The notes: generated by a model not told the origin, from the sequence alone. Shown: positions 35,419 through 44,505, numbered from the stretch's first letter. The stretch: 64,000 bases of DNA from Massilia sp. Root351 (GCF_001425045.1 NZ_LMDJ01000032.1:224229-288228); one strand, 5' to 3'. A program made the numbers and translations.

Positions 35419-36597
35419 ATGAGCACACAATTCAAGGCAGTACACGGCGCCATGCAGGCCTGGGTGGACGCGGAAATCCTGGCGGGCGCCTCGTGCGCGC
35501 TGCTGTCCGGCACCCGGGTGGTGGATCGCCACTGCGCCGGCTGGGCCGACAAGGAGGCCGGCGTCCCCTTGCGCGAGGACCATTTGTTCCGCGTTTTCTC
35601 GAACACCAAGCTGGTCACCAGTGTGGCGGTGATGCAGCTGGTGGAGCGCGGCAGCCTGCAGCTGGATGCGCCGCTGGAAACCTATCTGCCCGCGCTGGGC
35701 CGGCGCCGCGTGCTGCGGCCGGGCGCCACCCGCCTGGATGACAGCGAAGCGGCGCGCCGCTCCATCACCGCGCGCCACCTGCTGTGCCACAGTTCCGGCC
35801 TGAGCTACGGCTTCCTCGATCCTGGCAGCCTGATCTACCAGGCCTACAGCGCGCGCCGCGTGATGCACGCCGACAGTTCGCTGGAAGGCTTGATCGAATC
35901 GCTGGCGCCGCTGCCGCTGACGTTCCACCCGGGCGAGCAGTGGGAATATTCGATCGCCTCGGACGTGCTGGCGCGGCTGGTGGAAGTGGCCGGCGGCCAG
36001 CGCTTCGACCGCTACCTGGCGCAAGAGGTGTTCGCGCCGCTGGGCATGGTGGACACGTATTTCGTCATCCCGCCGGAAAAACAGGAGCGCCTGACGGCCT
36101 ACTATGCCGGCGCCAGCCGGGGCGACCCCACGGCGCCCGGTCTGCGCCGCCTGGCCGGCTCGCCCTACCCGGGCGCTTACCTGACGCCGGTGGCGCGCTA
36201 TTCGGGCGGCGGCGGCCTGGTGTCCAGCCTGCCGGACATGGTGGCCTTGCTGCGCAGCCTGATGCCGGGCTCTTCCTCCGCACTGCTGCGGCCGGACACG
36301 GTGGCTGGCATGATGAGCAACCAGCTGCCGTCCGGCGTGAGCATCGGTTTTCCCACGGTGGGCGCGGTGTCCGGCAAAGGCTACGGGCTGGGCGGCGCCG
36401 TCACGCTGCGCCCTGGCGAGGGCGATCCGCCGGACAGCGCGGGCGAATTCGAATGGGGCGGCATCGCCGGCACCCAGTGGTGGATCAATCCGCGCCACCA
36501 CATCGCCGGCGTGCTGATGGCGCAGCGCCAGATGGGCTTCTGGAATCCCTATACCTTCGAGTTCAAGCGCCTGGCTTACCGGGCGCTGCTGGCCTAG
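35419..36597 (+). CDS. beta-lactamase-fold serine hydrolase
   Basis: This protein of about 392 residues belongs to the class C beta-lactamase/esterase family. The SxxK active site is SNTK (about residue 65, FRVFSNTKLVTSVAV) and the Tyr motif is YSIASDVLARLVE. The late HTG-like position is not obvious, which is common in esterase members. There is no clear signal peptide, so a cytoplasmic esterase or peptidase-like role is more likely than antibiotic resistance. An in-frame ATG at 35401 is an alternative start. It may be cotranscribed with the hydrolase 45 bases upstream. Confidence 0.85.
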   Translation: MSTQFKAVHGAMQAWVDAEILAGASCALLSGTRVVDRHCAGWADKEAGVPLREDHLFRVFSNTKLVTSVAVMQLVERGSLQLDAPLETYLPALGRRRVLRPGATRLDDSEAARRSITARHLLCHSSGLSYGFLDPGSLIYQAYSARRVMHADSSLEGLIESLAPLPLTFHPGEQWEYSIASDVLARLVEVAGGQRFDRYLAQEVFAPLGMVDTYFVIPPEKQERLTAYYAGASRGDPTAPGLRRLAGSPYPGAYLTPVARYSGGGGLVSSLPDMVALLRSLMPGSSSALLRPDTVAGMMSNQLPSGVSIGFPTVGAVSGKGYGLGGAVTLRPGEGDPPDSAGEFEWGGIAGTQWWINPRHHIAGVLMAQRQMGFWNPYTFEFKRLAYRALLA

Positions 36598-36747
36598 ACA
36601 TCATGGGTTGACCTGCCGGACCTCAAGCGACGTGGATTAAGCTTCCAATCCGCGCATGGCAGACTGATCAACCGTCGGAACGCGCTCCGTTCTGCTGCCG
36701 GCGCAGTGTATGACACATTCAGACAGCATTTGACAGGTCAGCACATA

Positions 36748-37320
36748 TCAGTCGGCCTGGAAGCGCTCCCACTGGCTGCGGAAGCGCTGCTCGGGCAGCA
36801 CGTGCAGCATCATGATGCGGGCGTCGGTGGCCCTTCGCACGTAGAGCGTGTTGCCGACACGGTACAGTGTCGCGGTGCGCTGCAGCTCGCCGTGGTTGGG
36901 CACCTTGTCGACCAGCGCGCCACTGCGTTCCATGGTGGTCACGTGCAGGCCGCCGGCGTCGCAGCGCCATTTGTTCCGCGCCAGCCGGCGGCTGGCGACG
37001 GGCTGGTTATCCATCAGATAGCTGATCAACAGCGTGTCGGCGTCGATGAAGGCGAGGGCGAAGGAGCGCTTGCGTCCCGGCGCATTGCCCTGCTCGATAA
37101 AGCCCAAGGTGGCCCAGGCGGCATACAGGTTCGGCTGCTTGCCGGCCGCATCGACCGGCTCCCACGGGCGCGCGTTCAGATCGATGTAAGCGCCCGCCAC
37201 TTCGCGGCAGTCGGCCGACATGCCGCTCAGCGGCGGCCACGCGGCCGGGTAGTCCTGGACGGTGGAAGTGCTGCAGGCGCTGAGCAGCAGGACGGCGCAG
37301 GCAATTGCCAGATGGCGCAT
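36748..37320 (-). CDS. small lipoprotein of unknown function
   Basis: This protein of 190 residues starts with a signal and lipobox (MRHLAIACAVLLLSACSTS, acylated Cys at residue 16), so it should be anchored in the envelope. The mature part has no family I recognise; it is rich in charged residues and contains YRVGNTLYVRRATDARIMML. An ATG further upstream is in frame but the lipobox fixes the true start at 37320. It stands between a serine hydrolase gene and a TonB receptor gene. Confidence 0.8.
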   Translation of the reverse strand: MRHLAIACAVLLLSACSTSTVQDYPAAWPPLSGMSADCREVAGAYIDLNARPWEPVDAAGKQPNLYAAWATLGFIEQGNAPGRKRSFALAFIDADTLLISYLMDNQPVASRRLARNKWRCDAGGLHVTTMERSGALVDKVPNHGELQRTATLYRVGNTLYVRRATDARIMMLHVLPEQRFRSQWERFQAD

Positions 37321-37391
37321 GGAATTCTCCGGGAGAAAGGATGGCCGCATGCTGCCATGCCCTGTCACTTTTCCGAATCAATCCGAACGGA

Positions 37392-37408
37392 GTATCGAAA
37401 TCCGATAC
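37392..37408. repeat. short palindrome upstream of the lipoprotein gene
   Basis: GTATCG-AAATC-CGATAC, 6-bp perfect arms with a 5-base centre, lies about 72 bases before the lipoprotein start and 57 bases past the receptor stop. It may be an operator; a chance palindrome is equally possible. Confidence 0.3.
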
Positions 37409-37464
37409 CTGCGGTGTCGCGCAGCTGCACTGCCGGCATTGCGCCCGGCCAGCGCATGCGGCGT

Positions 37465-39561
37465 TTAGTAGGCCACGCGCAGCTGCACGTAAGCCATGCG
37501 CGGCGCGCCCACCATGCGGCCGAGGTTGCCGTCCACGTTGCGGGTGTAGTAGCGCTTGTCGGCCAGGTTGTTCACGCCGGCCATCACTTCATATCCGGGT
37601 TTGCCCGGCAGCTTCCAGTTCAGCTGCGCGTTCCACAGGCGGAAGCCGGGGATCTGGCCCACGCCGCCGTTGGCCGCCTCGGCCACGGTGTTGGCCGCGT
37701 CGGAGAACTGCTTGCCCTGGTGGGTGCTGGACAGATTCATGGTCCAGGCGCCGATGCGGTAACGCGCGCCCACGGTATCGGTGTTGCGCGAGTAGAACGG
37801 CACGTCCTTGCCGGCGGTGGCGCCGGACTCCTGGATCGCCTTGGTGTAGCTGTAGTTGGCGAACAGGTTCAGGCCGGCCAGCGCGCTGGCTTCGTCAAAG
37901 GTGTAGTCGATGGCGGTTTCCACGCCGTCGTGCTTGGTGGCGCCGATGTTCTGGAACACCGGCGGCGTGCTGCCCGGCACCTGGATGATCTGGTTGTCGA
38001 ACTTCAGGCGGAAGGCTGTCGCTTCGGCGCTGATGGCGCCGTTTTTCCAGCGCGCGCCCAGTTCCTGCGTTTTCGCCTCTTCCGGCTGGAGCGGATTGGC
38101 GGCGGTCTGCGAATTGAGCTGGGTGTTCTGCACCGAACCGAAGGAAGTCTGGTAGTTGGCGAACACGGTCAGCGCGCGGTTGACCAGGTAGGCCACGTTG
38201 AGCGACGGCAGCGCCTTGTCGTTGTCGGTGACGAAGCTGCGCTTGGCGCTCACGTCGAGGCGGTCCGAGCTGATGCGCTCGAAGCGCACGCCCGGGGTGA
38301 CGCGCCAGGCGCCGTAGGCGATGCGGTCGTCGATGTAGAGCGAGTGCGCGTCGGTGGCGTTGACGAAGGTGGCGGTGGCGCCGTTCACGCCGGTGGCCAC
38401 GGTCTGCACGTAGTTGTTGTCGTCGCCGCGCTCGCGCAGGAAGCGGTAGCCCACGGTCAGGTCGTGCGTCAGGCCGGTGCCGATCGCTTGCGCGAAGCGC
38501 TGCGTGTAGCGCGGCTCGATGCCCAGCACCTGGTAGTTGCGCGGCTGGTAGGTGATCTGGGTCTTGGCCGCGTTGATCAGCGCGCTGCGCCGCGCGCTCT
38601 CGTTGTAATAGGCCTTGATCTCGAATTCCTGGGTGGCCGACAGCGCGTTCAGATAGCCCACGTCCGCGCTTTTGCGGTCGCCGTCCCAGAAGTCGGTGGG
38701 ACGGGTGTTCTGGAACGGGTTGGCGTTGTACTGCGCCACGGTCAGGCCGCCCGGGGTGCGCGAAGTGACGTCGAAGTAGGACAGCTTGCCGTACACCTCG
38801 CTGCGCGGGTCCAGCTTGTAGCGGAACTTCAGCGCCAGGTCGTTGACCTTCTCGTCGCTGCCGGCGCGCCATTCGGTGCCGTCCATGCCGGAGTACAGCA
38901 GCGCCAGGCCCAGGCCGTTGTCCAGCTGGGTGCCGAGGTAGGCGCTGTACTGGGTATTGTGGCCGCCTTCGCCGAAGTGGTTGTAGCGCACCGAGGCGTC
39001 GCCGGTCAGCCCCGGCGCGTCCGGCACCGCGCGGCTGCGGAAGTTGATGATGCCGCCCACGTTCTGCGGGCCGTAGCGCACCGCGCCGCCGCCGCGCACC
39101 ACGTCCACCGATTCGATGTTGTTCAGGCTGACCGGCGCGAACGACAGCTGCGGCTGGCCGTAGGGCGCCACGGCCAGCGGAATGCCGTCCAGCAGCACGG
39201 TGGAGCGCGGCGAGTAGCGCCCGGTCAGGCCGCGCACGCCGATGTTGAGCGAGATGGTGCTGCCGGCGGTGCCGGAGTTGTCGGTGCTCTGCACGCCCGG
39301 AATGCGGCGCAGCACGTCGCCGATGCTGGCCGCGCCGGTGTGGTCGATGTCTTCCTTCTGCAGCACGGTGCGCGCGCCGGCGAAGTTCTTCACGCTGTTC
39401 TGCAGGCCCGAGCCGAGCCAGCTGCCGGTGATCTGGATCGATTCCAGCGGGGCGGCGGCGCTGTCGGCCTGCTGCGCGTGGGCCGCCAGCGACAGCGACG
39501 CCACGGCGGCGGCGATCAGCGAGCGGCGGAAGGGGAGGGCGGAAGTTGAATTTTTGGACAT
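37465..39561 (-). CDS. fecA: FecA-like TonB-dependent receptor
   Basis: This receptor of 698 residues (ATG at 39561) starts with a signal peptide (LIAAAVASLSLAAHAQQ). A plug follows (SIQITGS, GARTVLQKEDIDHTGAASIGDVLRRIPGV, NIGVRGLTGRYSPRSTVLLDGIPLAVAPYGQPQLS, VDVVRGGGAVRYGPQNVGGIINF), then the barrel ending in an aromatic-type C-terminus. The plug closely follows ferric-citrate receptor FecA. There is no N-terminal signalling domain between signal and plug, and no fecIR genes nearby, so it relies on Fur. A Fur box lies just upstream. Confidence 0.92.
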   Translation of the reverse strand: MSKNSTSALPFRRSLIAAAVASLSLAAHAQQADSAAAPLESIQITGSWLGSGLQNSVKNFAGARTVLQKEDIDHTGAASIGDVLRRIPGVQSTDNSGTAGSTISLNIGVRGLTGRYSPRSTVLLDGIPLAVAPYGQPQLSFAPVSLNNIESVDVVRGGGAVRYGPQNVGGIINFRSRAVPDAPGLTGDASVRYNHFGEGGHNTQYSAYLGTQLDNGLGLALLYSGMDGTEWRAGSDEKVNDLALKFRYKLDPRSEVYGKLSYFDVTSRTPGGLTVAQYNANPFQNTRPTDFWDGDRKSADVGYLNALSATQEFEIKAYYNESARRSALINAAKTQITYQPRNYQVLGIEPRYTQRFAQAIGTGLTHDLTVGYRFLRERGDDNNYVQTVATGVNGATATFVNATDAHSLYIDDRIAYGAWRVTPGVRFERISSDRLDVSAKRSFVTDNDKALPSLNVAYLVNRALTVFANYQTSFGSVQNTQLNSQTAANPLQPEEAKTQELGARWKNGAISAEATAFRLKFDNQIIQVPGSTPPVFQNIGATKHDGVETAIDYTFDEASALAGLNLFANYSYTKAIQESGATAGKDVPFYSRNTDTVGARYRIGAWTMNLSSTHQGKQFSDAANTVAEAANGGVGQIPGFRLWNAQLNWKLPGKPGYEVMAGVNNLADKRYYTRNVDGNLGRMVGAPRMAYVQLRVAY

Positions 39562-39597
39562 GTTGGAAGCCGGCACGAGCGCTAGGAGATAGCAAAT

Positions 39598-39624
39598 AAA
39601 TGAGAATGATAACACTTCTCATTT
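39598..39624. promoter_or_regulatory. Fur box of the FecA-like receptor gene
   Basis: Two perfect 9-bp arms (AAATGAGAA and TTCTCATTT) flank TGATAACAC, 37 bases before the receptor start. The GAGAATGATAA core is the Fur recognition pattern (consensus GATAATGATAATCATTATC). Iron-replete Fur should repress the receptor here. Confidence 0.85.
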
Positions 39625-39648
39625 GCAAGCGTCGACTTCCGCTCCCTG

Positions 39649-40644
39649 CTAGCGGCGGTAGTTCCTGAAGAACGCCCAGCTGATGGCGGTGGCGTCCGGT
39701 CCCAGTTCGTCGCTGAAGGGCCAGCCGGGCGGGCCGCCGCTCCACGCGTGGTTCATGCCGGCCACCGTGTATTTTTGCGCCACCAGCACGCCGTTGGCGG
39801 TGTAGCTGTCCACCGTATAGCTGCGGCCGTACGGCACCGTGTAGCGCCCGATGCTGCTGGCGCGGTAGGCCACGCTGTCGTTGTCGGCGCCGTCGTCGCC
39901 CCAGTCGCTGGTTTGCAGGAACTGTTCGATGGTCTGGTCGCCGTTGGCCGGGTTGACGACGATGTCGGCGGTGCCGTGGAACACCATGGCCGGCATCAGC
40001 CGGCGTGGCGAACCGGAGCAGCGCCAGGCATCCTTGCCGCGCAGTGCCGGATCGTAGGGGCTGGCCTGCAGCAGCGATTCGGCCGCCGTCAGCAGGCCGG
40101 TGGCGCCCTTGTACATGCCGCCCGAATGCACCATCACGGCGGCAAACACGTCCGAGTAGCAGGCCGCCATGATGGCGGCCATGGCGCCGCCGGCCGAGAT
40201 GCCGGTGACGTAGACGCGGCTGCCGTCCACGCTATACCTTCCCTTGACCGCGTTCAGCATGCCCATCAGCTGCGACGGTTCGCCGCTGCCGCGCTGCTGG
40301 TTAATCTCCAGCATGAAATTCCAGCAGCGGCTCGGGTTGGCGCTGGCGTTCTGGCGCGGATACAGCACGATGAAGCGTTCGCGGTCGGCCAGTTCGTTGT
40401 AGCGGCTGACGGCCGCCATGCTGTTCGGCTCGGAACCGCAGCCGTGCAGCATCAGCACCACCGGCAGCGGCGTGCCGGGGCTGTAGCCGGTGGGCAGCCA
40501 GACCTGGTATTCGCGGATACCCCACAGGTTGGCATAGACGCCGAAGTCCCATTGGCCGGCCCAGGCCGGCGCGGCGGCCGGGAGCGCCAGGGCCAGCACG
40601 GCTAGCAGGCGGATACAGCGTGTACGCAATGGCGATAGCAGCAT
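39649..40644 (-). CDS. PHB-depolymerase-family secreted esterase
   Basis: This secreted protein of 331 residues (ATG at 40644) has a signal peptide (RLLAVLALALPAAAPAWAG) and an esterase domain of the PHB depolymerase (LpqC-like) family. The nucleophile elbow is TGISAGGAMAA (GISAG, Ser at about residue 149), preceded by PVVLMLHGCGSEPNSM. The late His is in AGMNHAWSGG. Length fits the catalytic domain alone, with no substrate-binding domain. It should cleave extracellular or periplasmic polyesters or related esters. It follows the TonB receptor gene by 49 bases on the same strand. Confidence 0.88.
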   Translation of the reverse strand: MLLSPLRTRCIRLLAVLALALPAAAPAWAGQWDFGVYANLWGIREYQVWLPTGYSPGTPLPVVLMLHGCGSEPNSMAAVSRYNELADRERFIVLYPRQNASANPSRCWNFMLEINQQRGSGEPSQLMGMLNAVKGRYSVDGSRVYVTGISAGGAMAAIMAACYSDVFAAVMVHSGGMYKGATGLLTAAESLLQASPYDPALRGKDAWRCSGSPRRLMPAMVFHGTADIVVNPANGDQTIEQFLQTSDWGDDGADNDSVAYRASSIGRYTVPYGRSYTVDSYTANGVLVAQKYTVAGMNHAWSGGPPGWPFSDELGPDATAISWAFFRNYRR

Positions 40645-40693
40645 GGTGTTCTCCTTGAGTGTGGCGATGAGTGGATGGGCGGACGAGTGGGGT

Positions 40694-42886
40694 TCAGAAG
40701 CGGTAGCCGAGGCGCGCCCCCACCTGGCGTGGCGGGCCATAGAAGCCGTTCAGCACGGACACGGCGGGAATGTTGTAGCCGTCCGTGCGGTAGTGCACGT
40801 CGGTCAGGTTGCTGCCGTGCAAGCCCACGCTCCAGCGGCCCGCTTCCCACGTCAGGCCCGCCTGCCACAGGCCGTAGCCGGGCTGGGCGATGGTCTCGCT
40901 CAGGTCGGTGGTCGGGTAGACCTTGCTGCGGTAGCCGTAGCCCAGCATGGTGCGCAGTTCGCCGCCGAACACCTGGCGCGCGGTGTGGGTGAGGTTCAGG
41001 CCCAGCTGCGCGCGCGGCGTGTTGGAGAAGCGCTGCTGGGCGGCGACGTTCTTGCCGCCGCTGAGGTATTCATCGTAGCCGGCGTCCATCCAGGCGGCGA
41101 AGCCGTTCACGCGCCATTGCGGCGCCGGGCGCCAGGCGAACTCCAGCTCCGCGCCGCGCACCTTGCCGCGCCCGGCGTTGGTGAAGTCGCCGTAGAAGCC
41201 GGGCGTGCCGTTGGCCTGCGTGTAGCTGGTAAACACGGACAGCTGGATGTCGCGGTAGCGGTTGGAGAACAGCGCCAGGTTGACGTCCAGCGCGCCGCTG
41301 GCGGCGGCGTACTTGGCGCCCAGTTCCAGCGCATCGAGCTTCTCGTCGCGGTAGGGATGGGACGCGTCGGGCACCGCCAGGTTGTTGGCGCGCACGTTGT
41401 AGCCGCCGGACTTGAAGCCGCGCGAGGCGCTGGCGTACAGCCGCACCGCGCTGGCCGCCCGGTAGCCCAGCGCCAGGCGCGGCGAGGTGTTGCTGACCGA
41501 GAGCGACTTGTCGAAGTCGGCCAGCGTCATCACCGGGATGCGGAAGGCGGCGTCGCTGAAGGCGCGGTTCAGCACCACGGCGTGCTTCTCCTCGCGCGTG
41601 TGGCGCAGGCCGCCGCTCAGCTCCCAGTCCGCGCCCAGGCGCGCGCTCCAGTCGGTGTAGATGGCGGTGCTGCGCGTGTCCACCGTGCTGTCGGTGGCGG
41701 TGAACTGGCGCGCCAGGAAGTTGTTGAAAATGCGGCCGCCGGCCGAGCCGCTGAAGCGGTACAGGCCGATCACGCCCGAGGCCAGTTCGCCCTGGCGCAG
41801 CGCCTGCAGTTCCAGGCTGCGCTGCCTGTCGCTGGAGTCGCCGTAGACGTCGGCGATGGGCAGCGGCAGGCCGTCGAAGTCGATGGTCTGGGCCGAGCGC
41901 GAGCGGCGCTTGGCGGCGATCGCTTTCCAGGTCCAGGCGCCGGCCGGGGCGTAGGTGGCGTTCAGCGCCGCGCCGCGGTTGTAGGTCAGGTTGCGGTCCG
42001 GCATGCCGCTGGCGATGTCGTAGCGGCTGCCGCTGGCGGGGCGCTTGAGCGGATCGAAGGCGTTCGGCGCCATGCGCTGGAAGCCGCGCATGTGGGAATC
42101 GTCGTCGGCGCCGTCGGCCGAGAGCAGCACGGTGAGCGGCAGCTGCGAGGCGTAGTAGCCGAGCGAGACGCGCGCCGCGTCGGTGTGCTGGTCGCTGACG
42201 TCGGCGCCGGTGGTGAGGTTGCGGCCGAAGCCGTCGCGCCGCAGCGCCGCCAGCGCCACGCGGGCGCGCCACTCGCCGCCCTCGCTGGCGGCGTTCAGCG
42301 CGGCCTTGGCGCTGCGCTGGGCGTAGTTGCCCATGCCGATCTCGGCGCTGCCGCCGTTGCTTGGCGCGAGCGGGCGCGACACGTATTTGATGGCGCCGCC
42401 GATGGTGTTCTTGCCGTACAGCGTGCCCTGCGGCCCGCGCAGCACTTCGATGCGCTGCACGTCGAACACCTCCAGCAGGGCGCCTTGCGGGCGCGCCAGG
42501 TAGACGTCGTCCATGTAGATGCCGACGCCGGGATCGGAGCCCCACACCGGGTCGGCCTGGCCCACGCCGCGGATGAAGGCGGTCAGTGTGGTATTGGTGC
42601 CGCGCGAGGCGTAGGCGGTCAGGTTGGGCACGCGCTGCTGCAGGTCGCCCAGGTTCTGCACGTTCTGCCGTTCCAGCTCCTTGGCGCCGAAGGCCGTCAC
42701 CGCCAGCGGCACGTCCTGCAGGCGCTCTTCGCGGCGGCGCGCGGAAACCACCACGGTGTCCATGGGCGGGGGCGCTTCGGCCCTGGCGTCGGCCCCGGCC
42801 TCGGCCTGCTCTGCGGGGGCCGCCCGTGCTGCGCTTGCCAGGTACAGCGTGCCCGCGATGGCGAGGGCGATCGGTGTCAGCTTCAT
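40694..42886 (-). CDS. TonB-dependent receptor (non-FecA type)
   Basis: This receptor of 730 residues (ATG at 42886, with an AGGAG site) has a signal peptide (MKLTPIALAIAGTLYLASAARAAP). A TonB-box-like stretch (DTVVVSARRRE) and a plug follow (QDVPLAVTAFGAKEL, FIRGVGQADPVWGSDPGVGIYMDDVYLARPQGA, VLRGPQGTLYGKNTIGGAIKYVS). The QDVPLAVTAF opening and GSDPGVGIYMDDVYLARP segment are typical of receptors linked to organic substrates, more than of siderophore receptors. It stands between two hydrolase genes, which hints that it imports an ester-type compound. Confidence 0.88.
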   Translation of the reverse strand: MKLTPIALAIAGTLYLASAARAAPAEQAEAGADARAEAPPPMDTVVVSARRREERLQDVPLAVTAFGAKELERQNVQNLGDLQQRVPNLTAYASRGTNTTLTAFIRGVGQADPVWGSDPGVGIYMDDVYLARPQGALLEVFDVQRIEVLRGPQGTLYGKNTIGGAIKYVSRPLAPSNGGSAEIGMGNYAQRSAKAALNAASEGGEWRARVALAALRRDGFGRNLTTGADVSDQHTDAARVSLGYYASQLPLTVLLSADGADDDSHMRGFQRMAPNAFDPLKRPASGSRYDIASGMPDRNLTYNRGAALNATYAPAGAWTWKAIAAKRRSRSAQTIDFDGLPLPIADVYGDSSDRQRSLELQALRQGELASGVIGLYRFSGSAGGRIFNNFLARQFTATDSTVDTRSTAIYTDWSARLGADWELSGGLRHTREEKHAVVLNRAFSDAAFRIPVMTLADFDKSLSVSNTSPRLALGYRAASAVRLYASASRGFKSGGYNVRANNLAVPDASHPYRDEKLDALELGAKYAAASGALDVNLALFSNRYRDIQLSVFTSYTQANGTPGFYGDFTNAGRGKVRGAELEFAWRPAPQWRVNGFAAWMDAGYDEYLSGGKNVAAQQRFSNTPRAQLGLNLTHTARQVFGGELRTMLGYGYRSKVYPTTDLSETIAQPGYGLWQAGLTWEAGRWSVGLHGSNLTDVHYRTDGYNIPAVSVLNGFYGPPRQVGARLGYRF

Positions 42887-42906
42887 TACGTCTCCTTCTT
42901 GGTTTT

Positions 42907-43686
42907 TCACCTTGTTGTAAGAAAGTCGTGCAGCAATTGGTTCACCAGGGCGGGCTGGTCCAGCGTGGAGGCGTGGCGCGAGCCGGCGATGACGGCCAGG
43001 CGGCCGCGCGGCAGGCCGGCGGCGAAGCGGCGCTTCAGCTCCACCGGCGTGTAGTCGCCGTCGGCGGCCAGTACCAGCACCGGCATGGCCAGGGTGGACG
43101 GCTCGGGGCCGTGCCAGTGGAAGATGGCGTCCAGCGTGGCCAGATAGGCGGTCTGCGACATGGCGCCCATGCGCTGCGCGAAGCGTTCGCGCAGATCTTG
43201 CTGGGCGGGCAGGGGAAAAAGTTTTTTGCCCAGCATGCGGCCCAGCGTTTCCAGGCCGAACAGCGCGATCATGGCGCGCCGCAGCCAGTAGGTGAGCAGC
43301 AGGGCCGGCGGCTTGGCGGCCGGCAGCGGCAGGGAGTTGATCAGGCAGAGCGAGGCCACGCGCTGCGGCGCGCGGCGCGCCAGTTCCAGCGCCACCATGC
43401 CGCCCAGCGAAAAGCCGACCACGTGCACCGGGCCCCCGGGCGCGAGGCGCTCCAGCAGGCGCAGCATGTCGTTTGCCAGGTCGGCCATGCGCCAGGGGCC
43501 GGGGGCGCCGGGGCTGGCGCCATGGCCGCGCAGGTCGGGGGCGATCACCCGGTGGTGCGGCAATAACGCCTGGATCTGGGGCGCCCAGTCCGCGCCGCAG
43601 GAACCGAGTCCGTGCAGCAGCAGTACGATGCTGCCGTGGCCGCCGTCGAAGAAATGCCAGTCACCCTGTGCCGCGTGCTCGTGCAT
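42907..43686 (-). CDS. alpha/beta hydrolase
   Basis: This 259-residue enzyme has the lipase-type motif VVGFSLGGMVALELARR (GFSLG nucleophile elbow, Ser at about residue 92). It also has an early HGxG-like oxyanion segment (IVLLLHGLGSCGADW), a late acid (LVLAADGDYTPV) and His (GSRHASTLDQPALV). It resembles 3-oxoadipate enol-lactonase or carboxylesterase relatives. It lies 20 bases before the TonB receptor gene and downstream of a TetR gene, so it is probably the first gene of an operon that also contains the receptor and secreted esterase. Confidence 0.88.
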   Translation of the reverse strand: MHEHAAQGDWHFFDGGHGSIVLLLHGLGSCGADWAPQIQALLPHHRVIAPDLRGHGASPGAPGPWRMADLANDMLRLLERLAPGGPVHVVGFSLGGMVALELARRAPQRVASLCLINSLPLPAAKPPALLLTYWLRRAMIALFGLETLGRMLGKKLFPLPAQQDLRERFAQRMGAMSQTAYLATLDAIFHWHGPEPSTLAMPVLVLAADGDYTPVELKRRFAAGLPRGRLAVIAGSRHASTLDQPALVNQLLHDFLTTR

Positions 43687-43757
43687 GCCGTCTCCTGTTA
43701 TGGCGAACCGGGGAGCGGTTCGCGCGCGGCTTTGCGCCGCGTCCAGGAGTCATATTA

Positions 43758-43773
43758 CGGAATCTGAATTCCG
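43758..43773. promoter_or_regulatory. palindromic operator before the hydrolase operon
   Basis: CGGAAT-CTGA-ATTCCG, perfect 6-bp arms with a 4-base centre, lies in the 111-base gap between the TetR gene and the hydrolase gene. The ATTCCGA half-site recurs upstream of the TetR gene (44461-44467), so it is a good candidate for TetR binding. Confidence 0.6.
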
Positions 43774-43797
43774 ATTTCAATAGTTTTGAAAAAAATA

Positions 43798-44439
43798 TTA
43801 GGTCAGGTAGCGCAGCGCAAGGCGGGTGAGCTCTTGTTCCAGCTCGGCGGGTGGCAGGAAGGCCAGCGAGCCGGTCAGCGTGTGCTGGTTCAGCACCCCC
43901 AGCAGCACCGGCGGCAGCACGCGCATGGCCTGGGCCGGATCGGGATGCTGGATGGCGCCGGCCTTGGTGTGGAGCACGGCGATGATGCGCTGGCTGACCA
44001 GGTGGTTAATCTGGTGCACGCGGTCGCGGAAGTCCGCGTCGCGCGAGGAGCGGATGATGAGGGCCCGCAGCACGCCCTGGCGGCCGCGGTTGATGGCCAC
44101 GAACATGGCCACGGTGGCGCGCACGAAGTCCTCCAGCGGCAGGCCGTCCCAGCGGGCAGGCGCGGTCAGCGCTTCCAGTTGCTGCACCAGGTCGCCGAAG
44201 AAGCGGTCCAGCAGCAGGCGGCTCAGGGTTTCCTTGTCGCCCAGCAGGCGGTAAAACGTGCCGACCGAGCTTTGCGCCTGGCGCGCCAGGTCGGCCACGC
44301 CGATTTCCTCAAAGCGGTTCTCCGCCAGCAGCTGCTCGCCGGTGGCCAGCAAGCGTTCCAGCGCCTGCCGGCTGCGGGCCTGGCTCGGTTCGGCCGGCAG
44401 GGCGGCGGCAGGCAGCTTCAAGGATGGAATCTTGGACAT
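43798..44439 (-). CDS. TetR-family transcriptional regulator
   Basis: This 213-residue protein has a TetR helix-turn-helix (LLATGEQLLAENRFEEIGVADLARQAQSSVGTFYRLLGDKETL) and a helical ligand domain with no metal or redox sites that I can see. It lies directly upstream of the hydrolase-receptor-esterase genes on the same strand. Candidate binding sites lie before it and before the hydrolase, suggesting autoregulation and control of the operon. Confidence 0.9.
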   Translation of the reverse strand: MSKIPSLKLPAAALPAEPSQARSRQALERLLATGEQLLAENRFEEIGVADLARQAQSSVGTFYRLLGDKETLSRLLLDRFFGDLVQQLEALTAPARWDGLPLEDFVRATVAMFVAINRGRQGVLRALIIRSSRDADFRDRVHQINHLVSQRIIAVLHTKAGAIQHPDPAQAMRVLPPVLLGVLNQHTLTGSLAFLPPAELEQELTRLALRYLT

Positions 44440-44458
44440 GGCTCAGAAAACGGTAGTT

Positions 44459-44474
44459 GGATTCCGAATTATAA
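44459..44474. promoter_or_regulatory. possible TetR half-site upstream of the TetR gene
   Basis: GGATTCCGAATTATAA shares ATTCCGA plus the following TT with the palindrome at 43758-43773. It is 20-35 bases before the TetR start, a normal place for autoregulation. The second arm is poorly conserved. Confidence 0.4.
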
Positions 44475-44505
44475 GAGAATGGGCCAGCACGGTGGGGGCC
44501 AAAAC

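Noticed and set aside
35419..36597. Antibiotic-resistance beta-lactamase
   Set aside because: There is no signal peptide and no clear KTG box. The protein fits esterase-type members of the fold better.
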